This document shows, one piece after another, positions 34,526 to 43,872 of a stretch of 64,000 nucleotides of DNA. The position numbers and the translations under genes were made by a program. The first letter of the stretch is position 1, and every line of letters begins with the position of its first letter. A model generated the notes under the pieces. The model saw only the letters and a list, made by a program, of their open reading frames with translations. It was not told the origin of the DNA and made no database searches. The stretch spans positions 129,599-193,598 of the forward strand of contig DJEL01000022.1 of NCBI GenBank assembly GCA_002432425.1, in the 5' to 3' direction. This stretch comes from Lachnospiraceae bacterium UBA5899. GTDB taxonomy: Bacteria; Bacillota; Clostridia; Lachnospirales; Lachnospiraceae.

Positions 34526-34579
34526 AGTTACATTAAAAGGCATTCCCTGTCTGCAAGAGGAATGCCTTTTAATGTAACT
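34526..34579. terminator. Long bidirectional hairpin after the GNAT pseudogene
   Basis: A 21-bp perfect inverted repeat: AGTTACATTAAAAGGCATTC plus C pairs with its reverse complement across a 12-base loop. A-runs and T-runs inside the arms make it a plausible terminator in both directions. It is longer than needed, so a mobile-element relic such as a small REP-like hairpin is also possible. Confidence 0.6.
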
Positions 34580-34687
34580 GTTTGGGGTAATGTTGAAAAT
34601 CCCCACCCCATATACAAACCAATTTGATACTGCTTGTGTAAAAAACATTGTGCACCGGAGTGCAAACTGCTATAATAGATTAAATAA

Positions 34688-35718
34688 TCTTGTTTTAATG
34701 GCAGCAATGTCTTAAAAGCAGGTGAAAATTCTGCGGGAATTCAGAAAAACGGTACGGTAGAAGGTACTCTGACAATTTCCGGCAGCGGTGCCCTGACTGC
34801 GCAGGGAGGAGAGAAGGGAGCTGGAATCGGAGGCGGTTATGGCAGGATGGGAAATGTTACCATAAGCGGAGGAACCGTAACGGCTCTGTCAACTGTGGAC
34901 ACGGAAGCAAAAATCGCAGCGGCAGACAGCTTGCAGAGTGCAAACGGAAGCAATACTTCCGGAAGCAATGCAGCGGGCGGTGATGCAGATACCGGCGCAA
35001 TCAAGGTTGCATTTGCGAAGAATGGAGCGAAGCCCGCGATTGTTGTAACTGCGAAACTGGCAAACGGCAACACCGTTACCCTGAAAGAGGGTAAATCCTA
35101 TTACGGTGACGGTTGCGGATGTACCGGCAAACAAAAACAAGGGCAAGTTTGTCAGCAAGCCCGTGGTAACGGATGCTGATGGCGTAAAATTAAAAGAGAA
35201 AACAGACTATACACGTACTTACAGCCTGCTGACTGAAAACGGAGCCGTGGAGCTGGACACTAAAACGGGTATTGTAAACGAACCCGGAAGTGTGGTCCGT
35301 ATCACGATTACCGGTGCCGGAAACTATCAGGGCGAGGGCTCCGTACTCACCGCAGACTACCGCATTACCGAGCTTGATTTTGCCAAAGTGACGGTTAAGG
35401 TAGTGCCCAGGACGCTTTCCTACACTACGAAACCGGTTACCCTCACGGAGGATGACTTAATCCTCACCATAAAGGTGGGCACCAGCAAGCAGGCAGTGGT
35501 GGAAGAACTGAAGCTCATCACTGATGGAAATGATACGAAGGACGGCTACAAAATCATCGGTTACAAGAACAATGTCAACAAAGGAACCGCCCAGGTTATC
35601 CTTCAGGGATGCGGAAAATACGGCGGAACCAAGACCGTGAAGTTCTATATCGGCACCAGACCCTTCCTTTGGTGGCTCCGGAATGTATAAAATTACGTCC
35701 AATCCGCAAAACAGTTGA
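34688..35718 (+). pseudogene. Remnant of a large surface protein with Ig/beta-helix repeats
   Basis: Open coding-like sequence without a start: AGENSAGIQKNGTVEGTLTI, GMGNVTISGG-type beta-helix repeats, then a frameshift near 35100 into VTDADGVKLKEKTDYTRTYS, ITITGAGNYQGEGSV and VILQGCGKYGGTKTVKFYIG. A second frame change near 35670 leads to GGSGMYKITSNP and a stop at about 35718. The YDG/MBG-like repeats resemble those of the giant proteins at 3.4-16 kb, but no signal peptide or membrane anchor remains. Codon use is like coding DNA, so decay is recent. Confidence 0.65.
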
Positions 35719-35790
35719 CACTTGGGCTTTGTTAGTAGTACACTTTTAACGTAAACAACAGTAGGTAAACCGCGACAAGGTTTCCTGTTG
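35715..35790 (+). promoter_or_regulatory. pflB leader with -35 box and stem-loop
   Basis: TTGACA at 35715-35720 is a good -35 box; the -10 is unclear (AGTACA or GTACAC at the expected spacing). In the leader, CAACAG-TAG-GTAAACC (35756-35771) pairs with GGTTTCCTGTTG (35779-35790) as a bulged stem-loop just before the ribosome site. It may stabilise the very abundant pflB mRNA. Confidence 0.45.
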
Positions 35791-35829
35791 ATAATATTAT
35801 TTTATTTTACCAAAAGGAGGTAAATTTTC

Positions 35830-38097
35830 ATGGCAGAAGCATGGAGAGGTTTTGTGAAAGACGGCCATTGGGATGTTGATGTCAATGTTCGTAACTTCAT
35901 CCAGAAAAACTACACCCAGTATGATGGTGATGAAAGCTTTTTGGAAGGTCCTACAGAGGCAACCGATAAGCTTTGGGGCAGACTTCAGGAGTTACAGAAG
36001 GAAGAACGTGAGCATGACGGTGTATTAGAGTGCGAAACAGAGGTTGTTTCCGGTCTTACCGCTTACGGCCCGGGCTACATTGATGAGTCTATGAAGGATC
36101 TTGAGCAGATTGTTGGTCTTCAGACAGACAAGCCGTTAAAGAGAGCATTCATGCCTTACGGTGGTATCAAGATGGCAGAGGAAGCTGCAAGCACTTACGG
36201 TTATGAAGTTAACCCTAAGTTCCACAAGATCTTCACTGAGTATCATAAGACTCACAATCAGGCAGTATTCGATGCATACACAGATGAGATGAAAGTTGCT
36301 CGTCATACTCATATCGTTACAGGTCTTCCTGATACTTACGGTCGTGGACGTATCGTAGGCGACTACAGAAGAGTTGCTCTTTACGGTATCGACTTCCTGA
36401 TCGAAAAGAAGAAAGAGGATAAGAAGAACTGCGGTAACGGTACCATGACCGAAGAAGTTATCCGTCTGAGAGAAGAAATTGCTGAGCAGATCAAGGCTCT
36501 GCAGGGAATGAAGGAAATGGCTAAGATTTACGGCTACGATATTTCCGGTCCCGCTACCAACGCAAAGGAAGCTATTCAGTGGTTATACTTCGGTTACTTA
36601 GCAGCTATCAAGACCCAGAACGGTGCAGCTATGTCCGTTGGACGTATCTCCACATTCCTGGATATCTATATTGAAAGAGACTTAAAGGAAGGTACTCTGA
36701 CTGAGAAAGAAGCTCAGGAGTTAATCGACCATATGACCATGAAGTTCCGTATGGTTAAGTTCGCTCGTATTCCTTCTTACAACCAGTTATTCTCCGGTGA
36801 CCCTGTATGGGCAACCCTGGAAGTTGGCGGTATCGGTATGGACGGCCGTCATATGGTTACCAAGAACGACTATCGTTTCCTTCATACCCTTGAAAACATG
36901 GGACCCAGCCCTGAGCCGAACCTGACTGTTCTGTACTCCAGCGCTCTTCCCGCAAACTTCAAGAAGTATGCAGCTAAGATCTCCGTAACTACATCTTCCA
37001 TCCAGTATGAGAACGATGACGTTATGAAGCCGATCTGGGGCGATGACTACAGCATCTGCTGCTGCGTATCCGCTACCCAGACAGGTAAGGAAATCCAGTT
37101 CTTCGGTGCTCGTGCTAACCTTGCTAAGTGCTTACTTTACGCTATCAACGGTGGTAAGGATGAGAAGCATCTTGACAAGAACGGCAAGCATATGCAGTGT
37201 GGTCCTGAAATCGCACCTATTACTTCCGAATACCTTGATTTCGACGAAGTTATGCATAAATATGACATCATGCTTGACTGGTGTGCATCTCTGTATGTAA
37301 ACATCCTGAACCTGATCCACTATATGCATGATAAATATTACTATGAAGCAGCTGAGATGGCTCTGATCGATACCGACGTAAGAAGAACCTTCGCAACCGG
37401 TATTGCAGGTCTGTCCCACGTAGCTGACTCTCTGTCCGCTATTAAATATGCTAAGGTTAAAGTTATCCGTGATGACCAGGGCTGCGCTATCGACTTCAAG
37501 ACCGAAGGGGAATTCCCTAAATACGGTAACGATGATGAAAGAGTTGACCAGTTTGCTGTATGGCTTCTTAAGACCTTCATTGAGAAGATTAAGAAGAACA
37601 AGACTTACAGAGATTCTGAACCTACAACATCTATCCTGACCATTACTTCCAACGTTGTATATGGTAAGGCTACCGGTGCTCTTCCTGACGGCAGAGAAGC
37701 TTACAAGCCTTTCGCTCCCGGCGCATCACCTTCCTACGGTGCAGAACAGAGCGGTCTGCTTGCATCCCTGAACTCTGTGGCTAAGCTTCCTTATGAGTAT
37801 GCTCTGGATGGTATTTCCAATACCCAGACCATGGCTCCTTCCGCTCTTGGTCATGACCTTGACGAGCAGAAGAATACTCTGACAGGCGTTCTGGACGGAT
37901 ACTTTGATCGTGGTGCTCATCACCTCAACGTTAACGTATTCGGTACAGAGAAGCTGTTAGACGCACAGGCACATCCTGAGAAGCCTGAATACGCAAACTT
38001 CACCATCCGTGTATCCGGTTACGCTGTTAAGTTCATCAGCCTGACCAAAGAACAGCAGGATGACGTTATCGCAAGAACCTGCCATAAGAGACTTTAA
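35830..38097 (+). CDS. pflB: Formate acetyltransferase (pyruvate formate-lyase)
   Basis: 755 residues, the usual length. It converts pyruvate and CoA to acetyl-CoA and formate in the cytosol, a central step in anaerobic fermentation. The active-site cysteines lie in YSICCCVSATQTG (Cys about 410-412; the catalytic pair is normally adjacent) and the glycyl radical site in IRVSGYAVKF (Gly about 730). The family glutamate/arginine-rich regions are also present (RIPSYNQLFSGDPVWATLEV). A strong AAAGGAGG site and codon bias towards preferred codons suggest very high expression. The activase gene follows. Triple cysteine instead of the common Ser-Cys-Cys is a small variant. Confidence 0.97.
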   Translation: MAEAWRGFVKDGHWDVDVNVRNFIQKNYTQYDGDESFLEGPTEATDKLWGRLQELQKEEREHDGVLECETEVVSGLTAYGPGYIDESMKDLEQIVGLQTDKPLKRAFMPYGGIKMAEEAASTYGYEVNPKFHKIFTEYHKTHNQAVFDAYTDEMKVARHTHIVTGLPDTYGRGRIVGDYRRVALYGIDFLIEKKKEDKKNCGNGTMTEEVIRLREEIAEQIKALQGMKEMAKIYGYDISGPATNAKEAIQWLYFGYLAAIKTQNGAAMSVGRISTFLDIYIERDLKEGTLTEKEAQELIDHMTMKFRMVKFARIPSYNQLFSGDPVWATLEVGGIGMDGRHMVTKNDYRFLHTLENMGPSPEPNLTVLYSSALPANFKKYAAKISVTTSSIQYENDDVMKPIWGDDYSICCCVSATQTGKEIQFFGARANLAKCLLYAINGGKDEKHLDKNGKHMQCGPEIAPITSEYLDFDEVMHKYDIMLDWCASLYVNILNLIHYMHDKYYYEAAEMALIDTDVRRTFATGIAGLSHVADSLSAIKYAKVKVIRDDQGCAIDFKTEGEFPKYGNDDERVDQFAVWLLKTFIEKIKKNKTYRDSEPTTSILTITSNVVYGKATGALPDGREAYKPFAPGASPSYGAEQSGLLASLNSVAKLPYEYALDGISNTQTMAPSALGHDLDEQKNTLTGVLDGYFDRGAHHLNVNVFGTEKLLDAQAHPEKPEYANFTIRVSGYAVKFISLTKEQQDDVIARTCHKRL

Positions 38098-38131
38098 TCT
38101 TAACAGGTTTCAAGATAATTGATGTAAATTG

Positions 38132-38161
38132 GGGTCGGGCAGTAATGTCCGGCCCTTTTTT
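38132..38161 (+). terminator. Terminator between pflB and pflA
   Basis: GGGTCGGGC-AGTAAT-GTCCGGCCC followed by TTTTTT, 34 bases after pflB. It would let most transcripts stop after pflB while some read through into the activase gene, matching the need for little activase. Confidence 0.75.
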
Positions 38162-38215
38162 GGTAATACTAAGACGGAACTGATATGCAGATTACAGAAA
38201 GGCATAGGTATTTAT

Positions 38216-38950
38216 ATGATTAAAGGTAGAATTCACTCATTGGAGTCATTTGGTGCAGTAGACGGCCCAGGAATCCGTTATCTTATTTTCTTAAAAGGAT
38301 GCAATATGCGTTGCCAGTATTGCCACAACGTAGATACCTGGAATCCCGAAACAGACAATCTGCAGACGGCAGACGAGCTTCTGGATAAGGCAGAGCGTTT
38401 CCGCAGTTACTGGGGCAAAGAAGGCGGAATTACCGTCAGCGGCGGCGAAGCATTGCTGCAGATCGATTTTTTAATTGACTTATTCAAAAAGGCGCATGAA
38501 AGAGGCATCAACACCAATCTGGATACCTCCGGACAGCCTTTTACCAGAGAAGATCCTTTCTTCTCCAAATTCAACGAATTATTGAAATACACCGACCTTG
38601 TTATGCTGGATATCAAGCACATCGATGACGAAGAGCATAAGAAGCTGACCGGTCATACCAACAAAAATATCTTGGATTGTGCAAGATACCTTTCCGAGCA
38701 GGGTATTCCCATGTGGATTCGTCACGTACTTGTGCCCGGCATTACGGATAAGGACGAATATTTAATCAAGACGAGAGAATTTATCGACACTCTGGACACC
38801 GTGATGAAGGTGGAGGTTCTTCCTTATCACACCTTGGGCGAATACAAGTGGAAAGAGTTAGGTATTCCTTATAAATTAGAAGGTGTGGAGCCTCCTTCCG
38901 AAGAGAGAATTCAGAATGCCAAGAAAATTTTAGAGTTCTCCAAATATTAA
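38216..38950 (+). CDS. pflA: Pyruvate formate-lyase activating enzyme (radical SAM)
   Basis: 244 residues from ATG 38216; an upstream in-frame start at 38129 would lie in the terminator and is rejected. The radical SAM cysteines are in CNMRCQYCHN (Cys 29, 33, 36), after the conserved SFGAVDGPGIRYLIFLKG. Glycine-rich SAM site TVSGGEALLQ and the motif MLDIKH follow. It uses a 4Fe-4S cluster and SAM to abstract hydrogen from the glycine of PflB. Located directly downstream of pflB. Confidence 0.95.
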   Translation: MIKGRIHSLESFGAVDGPGIRYLIFLKGCNMRCQYCHNVDTWNPETDNLQTADELLDKAERFRSYWGKEGGITVSGGEALLQIDFLIDLFKKAHERGINTNLDTSGQPFTREDPFFSKFNELLKYTDLVMLDIKHIDDEEHKKLTGHTNKNILDCARYLSEQGIPMWIRHVLVPGITDKDEYLIKTREFIDTLDTVMKVEVLPYHTLGEYKWKELGIPYKLEGVEPPSEERIQNAKKILEFSKY

Positions 38951-38994
38951 ATGCAGAATGCTAAGTTTCATGAAAATGAGACTTGGCATTTTTA

Positions 38995-39023
38995 TTGACA
39001 AGAGAGTTAGCTTAAGCTAACAT
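38995..39023 (+). promoter_or_regulatory. Promoter of the methyltransferase gene with operator in the spacer
   Basis: TTGACA (38995-39000), 17-base spacer, TAACAT (39018-39023). The perfect 16-bp palindrome GTTAGCTTAAGCTAAC (39006-39021) fills the spacer and overlaps the -10. Sites of the same consensus occur at the tetR/GNAT region. Confidence 0.75.
39006..39021. promoter_or_regulatory. Perfect palindromic operator GTTAGCTTAAGCTAAC
   Basis: Best-conserved member of the GTTAGY-N4-GCTAAC family in this window. Position inside the promoter implies repression, probably by the TetR-type protein at 43873-44469. Confidence 0.75.
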
Positions 39024-39062
39024 GTAATTTGAAAAAGAAAAAATAAAAATAGTACGAAAGGT

Positions 39063-39881
39063 ATGGCGATTGGAATGAGTCAGGAGAAAATTGTACCGGT
39101 ACTAAACGGAGCGGCAGAAACCATGCTGCAGAGCTTTTATGCGAGAGCGATGTACAGCAAAAATCCCAAGCATAAATTCAAGGATGAAAAGGCAGAAGAA
39201 ATTGTGGAAAAGCTGGATTATGATTTTTCCAAGGCAAGCAAGGACGCAGCCATGAGCAGCGGCGTTGTGGCAAGAACGGTGGTACTGGATGAGCTGGTAT
39301 CGGATTTTATCCGCGAGAACCCGGATTGTACGGTCGTAAACATTGCCTGCGGTCTGGACACCCGTTTTTACCGCATGGATAACGGAAAAATCACCTGGTA
39401 CAATCTGGATTTGCCGGAAACTATTGCAGTAAGGGATTCTGTATACGGGGAAACGGGCAGAGTTTCCGCCATCGGCTGTTCCTGTTTTGACCCGGCGTGG
39501 CCGTCACAGGTGACCAAGAGGGGCAAGATGCTTTTCATCATTGAGGGGCTGACCATGTACCTGACAAGAGAGCAGGTGGGACAGATGATGCAAATTATCC
39601 GCAATAATTTTGACAATGCCTACGTCATCATGGAATGCTTGTGCCCGAAGTTTGTCAACAAGGAAGGCGTGGAAAAATCCATTCAGTCCACCGGTGCAGT
39701 CTTTACCTGGGGCGCCAACAGCTTTGAAGAGCTGGGCGATATTGCAGATGGTTTCCGCAAGGTGAAAAACGACAACATCCTCCGCGGCATGCTCACTTTA
39801 AGCCCCATATATAAGCTGGTTATCTGGATGCCGTTTGTGAAGAAAATGGCGCAGAAGATACTGGTGTTTGAGAAGGTGTGA
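39063..39881 (+). CDS. Class I SAM-dependent methyltransferase, LCM/PPM family
   Basis: 272 residues. Features of the leucine carboxyl methyltransferase-like family: DAAMSSGVVARTVVLDELVS, SAM-binding VVNIACGLDTRFYRMD, acidic ITWYNLDLPETIAVR, and FIIEGLTMYLTREQV. Bacterial members are often found with antibiotic or polyketide genes, or are of unknown target. It is driven by a promoter with a TetR-type operator and overlaps the convergent MATE gene by 62 bases at the 3' ends. It probably belongs to the same regulon as the MATE, dikinase and GNAT genes nearby. Target molecule unknown. Confidence 0.85.
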   Translation: MAIGMSQEKIVPVLNGAAETMLQSFYARAMYSKNPKHKFKDEKAEEIVEKLDYDFSKASKDAAMSSGVVARTVVLDELVSDFIRENPDCTVVNIACGLDTRFYRMDNGKITWYNLDLPETIAVRDSVYGETGRVSAIGCSCFDPAWPSQVTKRGKMLFIIEGLTMYLTREQVGQMMQIIRNNFDNAYVIMECLCPKFVNKEGVEKSIQSTGAVFTWGANSFEELGDIADGFRKVKNDNILRGMLTLSPIYKLVIWMPFVKKMAQKILVFEKV

Positions 39882-41202
39882 AATGAACGATGACGATGGA
39901 GAATACAAAGGACAGGATATCCGCCACCGGCTGCACCAGAAACAGCCCCATCTGTCCGGCAAGTGCCGGAAGGATGAACAGCAGCGGAATGTAGAAAAAT
40001 CCCTGTCTGGCAATGGAAATCAAAAGGGCGCTTCCGTAATGACCGATGTTCTGCATATACATGCTGCTGACGGTATAGTAGCCGAGGAACGGCACGGAAA
40101 TGCACTGGATGCGCAGGATTTCGGCGGACAGGCGGATGACTTCTCCATCTTTACTTAATAAGGCGGAAGCCGGAACCGCAAAAACAGCCAGCAGAACAGC
40201 AACACAGAGCAGGAAAACAGTACTGACGGAAACGGTGAGTTTTCTTGCTTTTTTTACTCTGTCGTATTTTTTTGCCCCATAGTTCATGGCACAGATGGGC
40301 TGGAAACCCTGCCCCCAGCCTATCATAATCATGTAGGTCGTGGCGACGATTTTGGAGCTGACCGTGAGCGCGGCAATCATGCTTTCCCCATAAGCGGCAG
40401 CCACCATATTGAGAAGCACGCTGGCTATGCCGGTAATACCCTGTCGGGAAAAGTTGGGAGCGCCGCCCGCTAAAATGTGGTATACACGCGCCTTGCTGAA
40501 CCGGGCGGTTTTAAGCCGGACAGGAATATTGCCGTGTCTGCGGGATAGGAAAAACAATGTGAAGGCGCCGATTATCTGACCGGCGAGCGTTGCCCATCCG
40601 GCTCCGGCAAAGCTCATTTTTAGGGTAAAAATAAAAATCGGGTCCAAAATCATGTTGGAAAGCATGCCGATTAGCAGACCAATCATACCGTCCTTTACAT
40701 TTCCGCAAAGCCGGAGCTGGTTATATACGGTCAGCGCAAACAGGCTGAAAGGAATGGTTAAAATAATGATTTTTAAGTATTCCACCGTATAGGTAAGAAG
40801 CTGCGGGGAGGCATCCCCGCCTATCAGACAGGCGAAGGGGCGGACATATATCCACAGCACAACCGTAAGGATAATGCCGGTGACAAGCGTCATGACAACG
40901 CCCAGGGAGGATAAAATCTGCGCTTCTTTTTCATCCTGCTCGCCGAGCTTCCGGGACATGGAGTTGCCGCTTCCATAACCGAACCAGAAGCCAATTGCCT
41001 GCACAAAGCTTACAAAGCTGAAAACTATTCCGATGGCTGCTGTCATGCTTTTATTGTTCAACTGCCCGATAAAAAAGGTGTCGGTCAGGTTATAGAGCAT
41101 GTTCATCATCATGCCGATAATCGTGGGCACCGATGTCTTGATTAACAGCGGCAGCAGGGGTTCTGTCAGAATTTTTTCTCTTCTTGAAGCATTGTCTTTC
41201 AT
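39820..41202 (-). CDS. MATE family efflux transporter
   Basis: 460 residues, about 12 membrane helices. It opens LLIKTSVPTIIGMMMNMLYN, LTDTFFIGQLNNKSMTAAIG and carries the second repeat motif GIASVLLNMVAAAYGESMIA and GQGFQPICAMNYGAKKYDR, typical of the NorM/DinF superfamily. It is the last gene of a minus-strand run behind TetR and a dikinase, 98 bases after the latter, so drug export is likely. Its last 20 or so codons overlap the end of the convergent methyltransferase gene, a probable extension after loss of its original stop. Confidence 0.93.
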   Translation of the reverse strand: MKDNASRREKILTEPLLPLLIKTSVPTIIGMMMNMLYNLTDTFFIGQLNNKSMTAAIGIVFSFVSFVQAIGFWFGYGSGNSMSRKLGEQDEKEAQILSSLGVVMTLVTGIILTVVLWIYVRPFACLIGGDASPQLLTYTVEYLKIIILTIPFSLFALTVYNQLRLCGNVKDGMIGLLIGMLSNMILDPIFIFTLKMSFAGAGWATLAGQIIGAFTLFFLSRRHGNIPVRLKTARFSKARVYHILAGGAPNFSRQGITGIASVLLNMVAAAYGESMIAALTVSSKIVATTYMIMIGWGQGFQPICAMNYGAKKYDRVKKARKLTVSVSTVFLLCVAVLLAVFAVPASALLSKDGEVIRLSAEILRIQCISVPFLGYYTVSSMYMQNIGHYGSALLISIARQGFFYIPLLFILPALAGQMGLFLVQPVADILSFVFSIVIVHFTPSQTPVSSAPFSSQTASR

Positions 41203-41299
41203 GGTCTTAATTGCGTCCTTTTCATTTATAACCGGTAGATTTCATCTATCAGCATTCAGCAGTCAGGTAATTTCGTTAGCCTTCATCTTCTGTCGTGCA

Positions 41300-43816
41300 T
41301 TAACAGCCGGACACTTCGCCCCTGTCGCCGTCAACCTTGATGGTGTCGCCGTCCTTGAACTTTGTGGTGGCAAAGCCCACGCCCAGCACGGCGGGAATGC
41401 CGTATTCACGGGCAACAATGGCTGCATGGCTTAAAGAGGAGCCGGTGTCGGCAACAACGGCGCTGGCAAGATTGAAAAGCGGTGTCCATTCCGGGTCGGT
41501 AAGCTGGCATACCAGTACATCGCCTTTCTGCATCTTGTAAAATTCTTCCGGACCGTGAATGATGCAGACTTTTCCGATGGCGGTGCCGGTGCTTCCGCTG
41601 ACACCCTTCAGTACATCTCCGTCCGCATCGAAGACCAGAAGCTTGGAGGCATCCCAGACTTTCTGGGCAAGAGGATGCTTGCTGTTGCGGCGTCCGATTT
41701 TTTCTTTGTCGCTCTCAGACAAAGAACCTCTTTCGCAGGCGGCAAACAGTTCTTCAGCAAATAAATTGGCAACGCCGTGCTCATAGTCGGTATCGGAGAG
41801 AAGCAGCATGTTAGTGCGTTCCAGACATTTGCGTACATAATAGAAAACGGTCTCCCACAAATACTGGGTTTCCTCGCGGACAACGTGGAAGTAACGGAAA
41901 TCCTCAATTCGTTCTTTCAGAGCCGGATACTTGCTGCCGTAAATGGCTTTGAGCTGTTCCATGAGCTTTCCGAAGTCCTGCTCTTTTTCACCGGATACGG
42001 TTTCGTTATTGGCGACCAGCGGATGCAGGATATGAAGCAGACGGTCGGGATTTTCCAACAGCGTCCGTGCGTCCACACAGTAGCAGTTGTAGTCGGATTT
42101 GTAACCGTTCTTGTTGAGGAAGCTGTCAAAGGCGCTCCGCATTTCCGGGTATTTTTCATACAGGGTCCGATAGTTTGCACCCTGCAGCAAATCTGCCGCA
42201 AGAGCTTTATTTTCTTTTATTTTGCCGGCAAGTTCGGCAATGTCCCTGGATACTTCGGAGGTTTTGTTGTTAAGACCCCAGAATAAATCGTATTTGGTAT
42301 AGCTTTTGTCCACCTTCTGAACGGCTTTTTCCATATCCCTGGCAATAAAGGAAGGAAAAAGGGCATACTTGAAACGGTCATAGGCAAGTCTGCCGGTCAG
42401 ATTAAGGGTATAGGATAGGAACTCACCGCATTCTTTTATGTTTTTCTGCTCAAAATCTATCTGCTTCATTTTGCCAATCTCGTCTTCGTATTCGGCTAAG
42501 AAGGTACGGCATTTTTCGGTGCAGACGGCAAAGTTTTTCAAGAGCTTCAAGGTTCCGAACAGTTTGAAAATTCCGCCGTTTATTTTTATCTGGGACGTGG
42601 GCAGTGTCTGGATGCCGTCATCGTCTATCTGCGGGTCAGAGGTAAGAATAATGCCGTTTTCCTGAAAGATATTTGCTTTCTGGCGGTTGATTTTTATGAT
42701 GTAATCGTAGTCGAGCGGACGGTAGGCAAAGGGCATTTTCTCCAACTGGAATGCCATATTTTCCCGTGCTCTTCCGGTCATTTTCCTACTGCCCAGGTAC
42801 CCTGCAATGATTTTCTGCTCCTCGGCATTGTCGGTGTGCAGGGTGGTGATGGCTCTTGCCTGCAGGATGTAGACGCTGCCGCCGGCAATCGCCCATTCAA
42901 TGTCCATGGGGCAGCCGTAGTGCTTTTCGATACGCACGGCTTCCGCACACAACGCCGCGATTTCTTCGTTATTTAAGCAGCGTGCTTTCTGCATTTCCGC
43001 GCTGACAGCCACTTCCTTGGTGTCGGCAGTGTCATCGGGTGTTTTCTGCGCATCAGCCTTGGCAGTTGCATCGGCGTAAATAATCTGGGTTTCCTTGCTT
43101 CCTATCTGGCAGGATTTTACCTTGCCCTGCTTGTCACAGAGGTAGCTGTCCGCCGTAACCTTGCCGCTTACCACGCTTTCGCCCAGACCATAGCTGGCAT
43201 TTATCTGCATTTCATCCGGGTTCTGGTTGATGGGATTGACCGTAAAAAGAACACCGGCTTTTTCACTTTCGACCATTTTCTGAATGACAACGGCAAGTGC
43301 CACGGAAAGCTGGTCGTAACCCTGATTGCTGCGGTAGCAGACCGCGCGGTTTCCCCAAAGAGAGGCGTAACAGTTCCGTATCCGTGTGAGCACGGCTTCT
43401 GCACCGCGAACATTTAAGTAGGTTTCCTGCTGACCGGCAAAGCTGGCATCCGGCAAATCTTCGGCAGTAGCGGAAGAGCGGACGGCAACTCTTGCCTGTT
43501 CGCCGAGCTGCGCATATTTTTCACGGACTGCCTTTTCCACTTCTTCCGGCAGCTTTCCTGCACTGATGGCATGACGGAATTTCTTTGCCGCCTCCAGCAG
43601 CTTTGCCTCGTCTTTGCCGGCTTCCGTAAGCTCTTTACGGAACATTTCTTCCAGGTGATTTTCCTTAATAAAGGTTTTGTAGGCGTCCGCCGTTACGACA
43701 AAGCCGCCGGGAACCGCAATGCCGGCAGCAGTCATTTCACCTAAATTGGCGCCCTTTCCTCCGGCGGTCATCACATCTTCTTTTTTTATTTTCTGAAAAT
43801 CAAGTACGGTATTCAT
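41300..43816 (-). CDS. PEP synthase/pyruvate phosphate dikinase family enzyme with rifampicin phosphotransferase-like architecture
   Basis: 838 residues from ATG 43816, chosen for GGGAGG at the right distance; the upstream ATG 43831 lies in that site. The N-terminal ATP-grasp domain shows AGGKGANLGEM, AVRSSATAEDLPDASFAGQQ and MDIEWAIAGGSVYILQARAI. A helical middle domain covers about 330-740. The swivelling His domain is at the C-terminus (VADTGSSLSHAAIVAREYGI, His about 797). The PEP/pyruvate TIM barrel of true PEP synthase, which would follow the His domain, is absent. That order matches rifamycin phosphotransferase (Rph): ATP-grasp, antibiotic-binding, His. Substrate not proven. It shares an operon with TetR and MATE. 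Confidence 0.8.
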   Translation of the reverse strand: MNTVLDFQKIKKEDVMTAGGKGANLGEMTAAGIAVPGGFVVTADAYKTFIKENHLEEMFRKELTEAGKDEAKLLEAAKKFRHAISAGKLPEEVEKAVREKYAQLGEQARVAVRSSATAEDLPDASFAGQQETYLNVRGAEAVLTRIRNCYASLWGNRAVCYRSNQGYDQLSVALAVVIQKMVESEKAGVLFTVNPINQNPDEMQINASYGLGESVVSGKVTADSYLCDKQGKVKSCQIGSKETQIIYADATAKADAQKTPDDTADTKEVAVSAEMQKARCLNNEEIAALCAEAVRIEKHYGCPMDIEWAIAGGSVYILQARAITTLHTDNAEEQKIIAGYLGSRKMTGRARENMAFQLEKMPFAYRPLDYDYIIKINRQKANIFQENGIILTSDPQIDDDGIQTLPTSQIKINGGIFKLFGTLKLLKNFAVCTEKCRTFLAEYEDEIGKMKQIDFEQKNIKECGEFLSYTLNLTGRLAYDRFKYALFPSFIARDMEKAVQKVDKSYTKYDLFWGLNNKTSEVSRDIAELAGKIKENKALAADLLQGANYRTLYEKYPEMRSAFDSFLNKNGYKSDYNCYCVDARTLLENPDRLLHILHPLVANNETVSGEKEQDFGKLMEQLKAIYGSKYPALKERIEDFRYFHVVREETQYLWETVFYYVRKCLERTNMLLLSDTDYEHGVANLFAEELFAACERGSLSESDKEKIGRRNSKHPLAQKVWDASKLLVFDADGDVLKGVSGSTGTAIGKVCIIHGPEEFYKMQKGDVLVCQLTDPEWTPLFNLASAVVADTGSSLSHAAIVAREYGIPAVLGVGFATTKFKDGDTIKVDGDRGEVSGC

Positions 43817-43872
43817 CACAGAACCTCCCATTTTGTTTATATTTATGTTATCCGTTTCAGGGCACTCCGGTT

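Noticed and set aside
34526..34579. Long hairpin as a miniature transposon (MITE)
   Set aside because: No target-site duplication or terminal repeat beyond the hairpin itself was found, and only one copy is in the window; kept as a terminator.
38129..38215. Upstream start for the pyruvate formate-lyase activase
   Set aside because: The extension overlaps the pflB terminator and has no family similarity; ATG 38216 gives the expected N-terminus.
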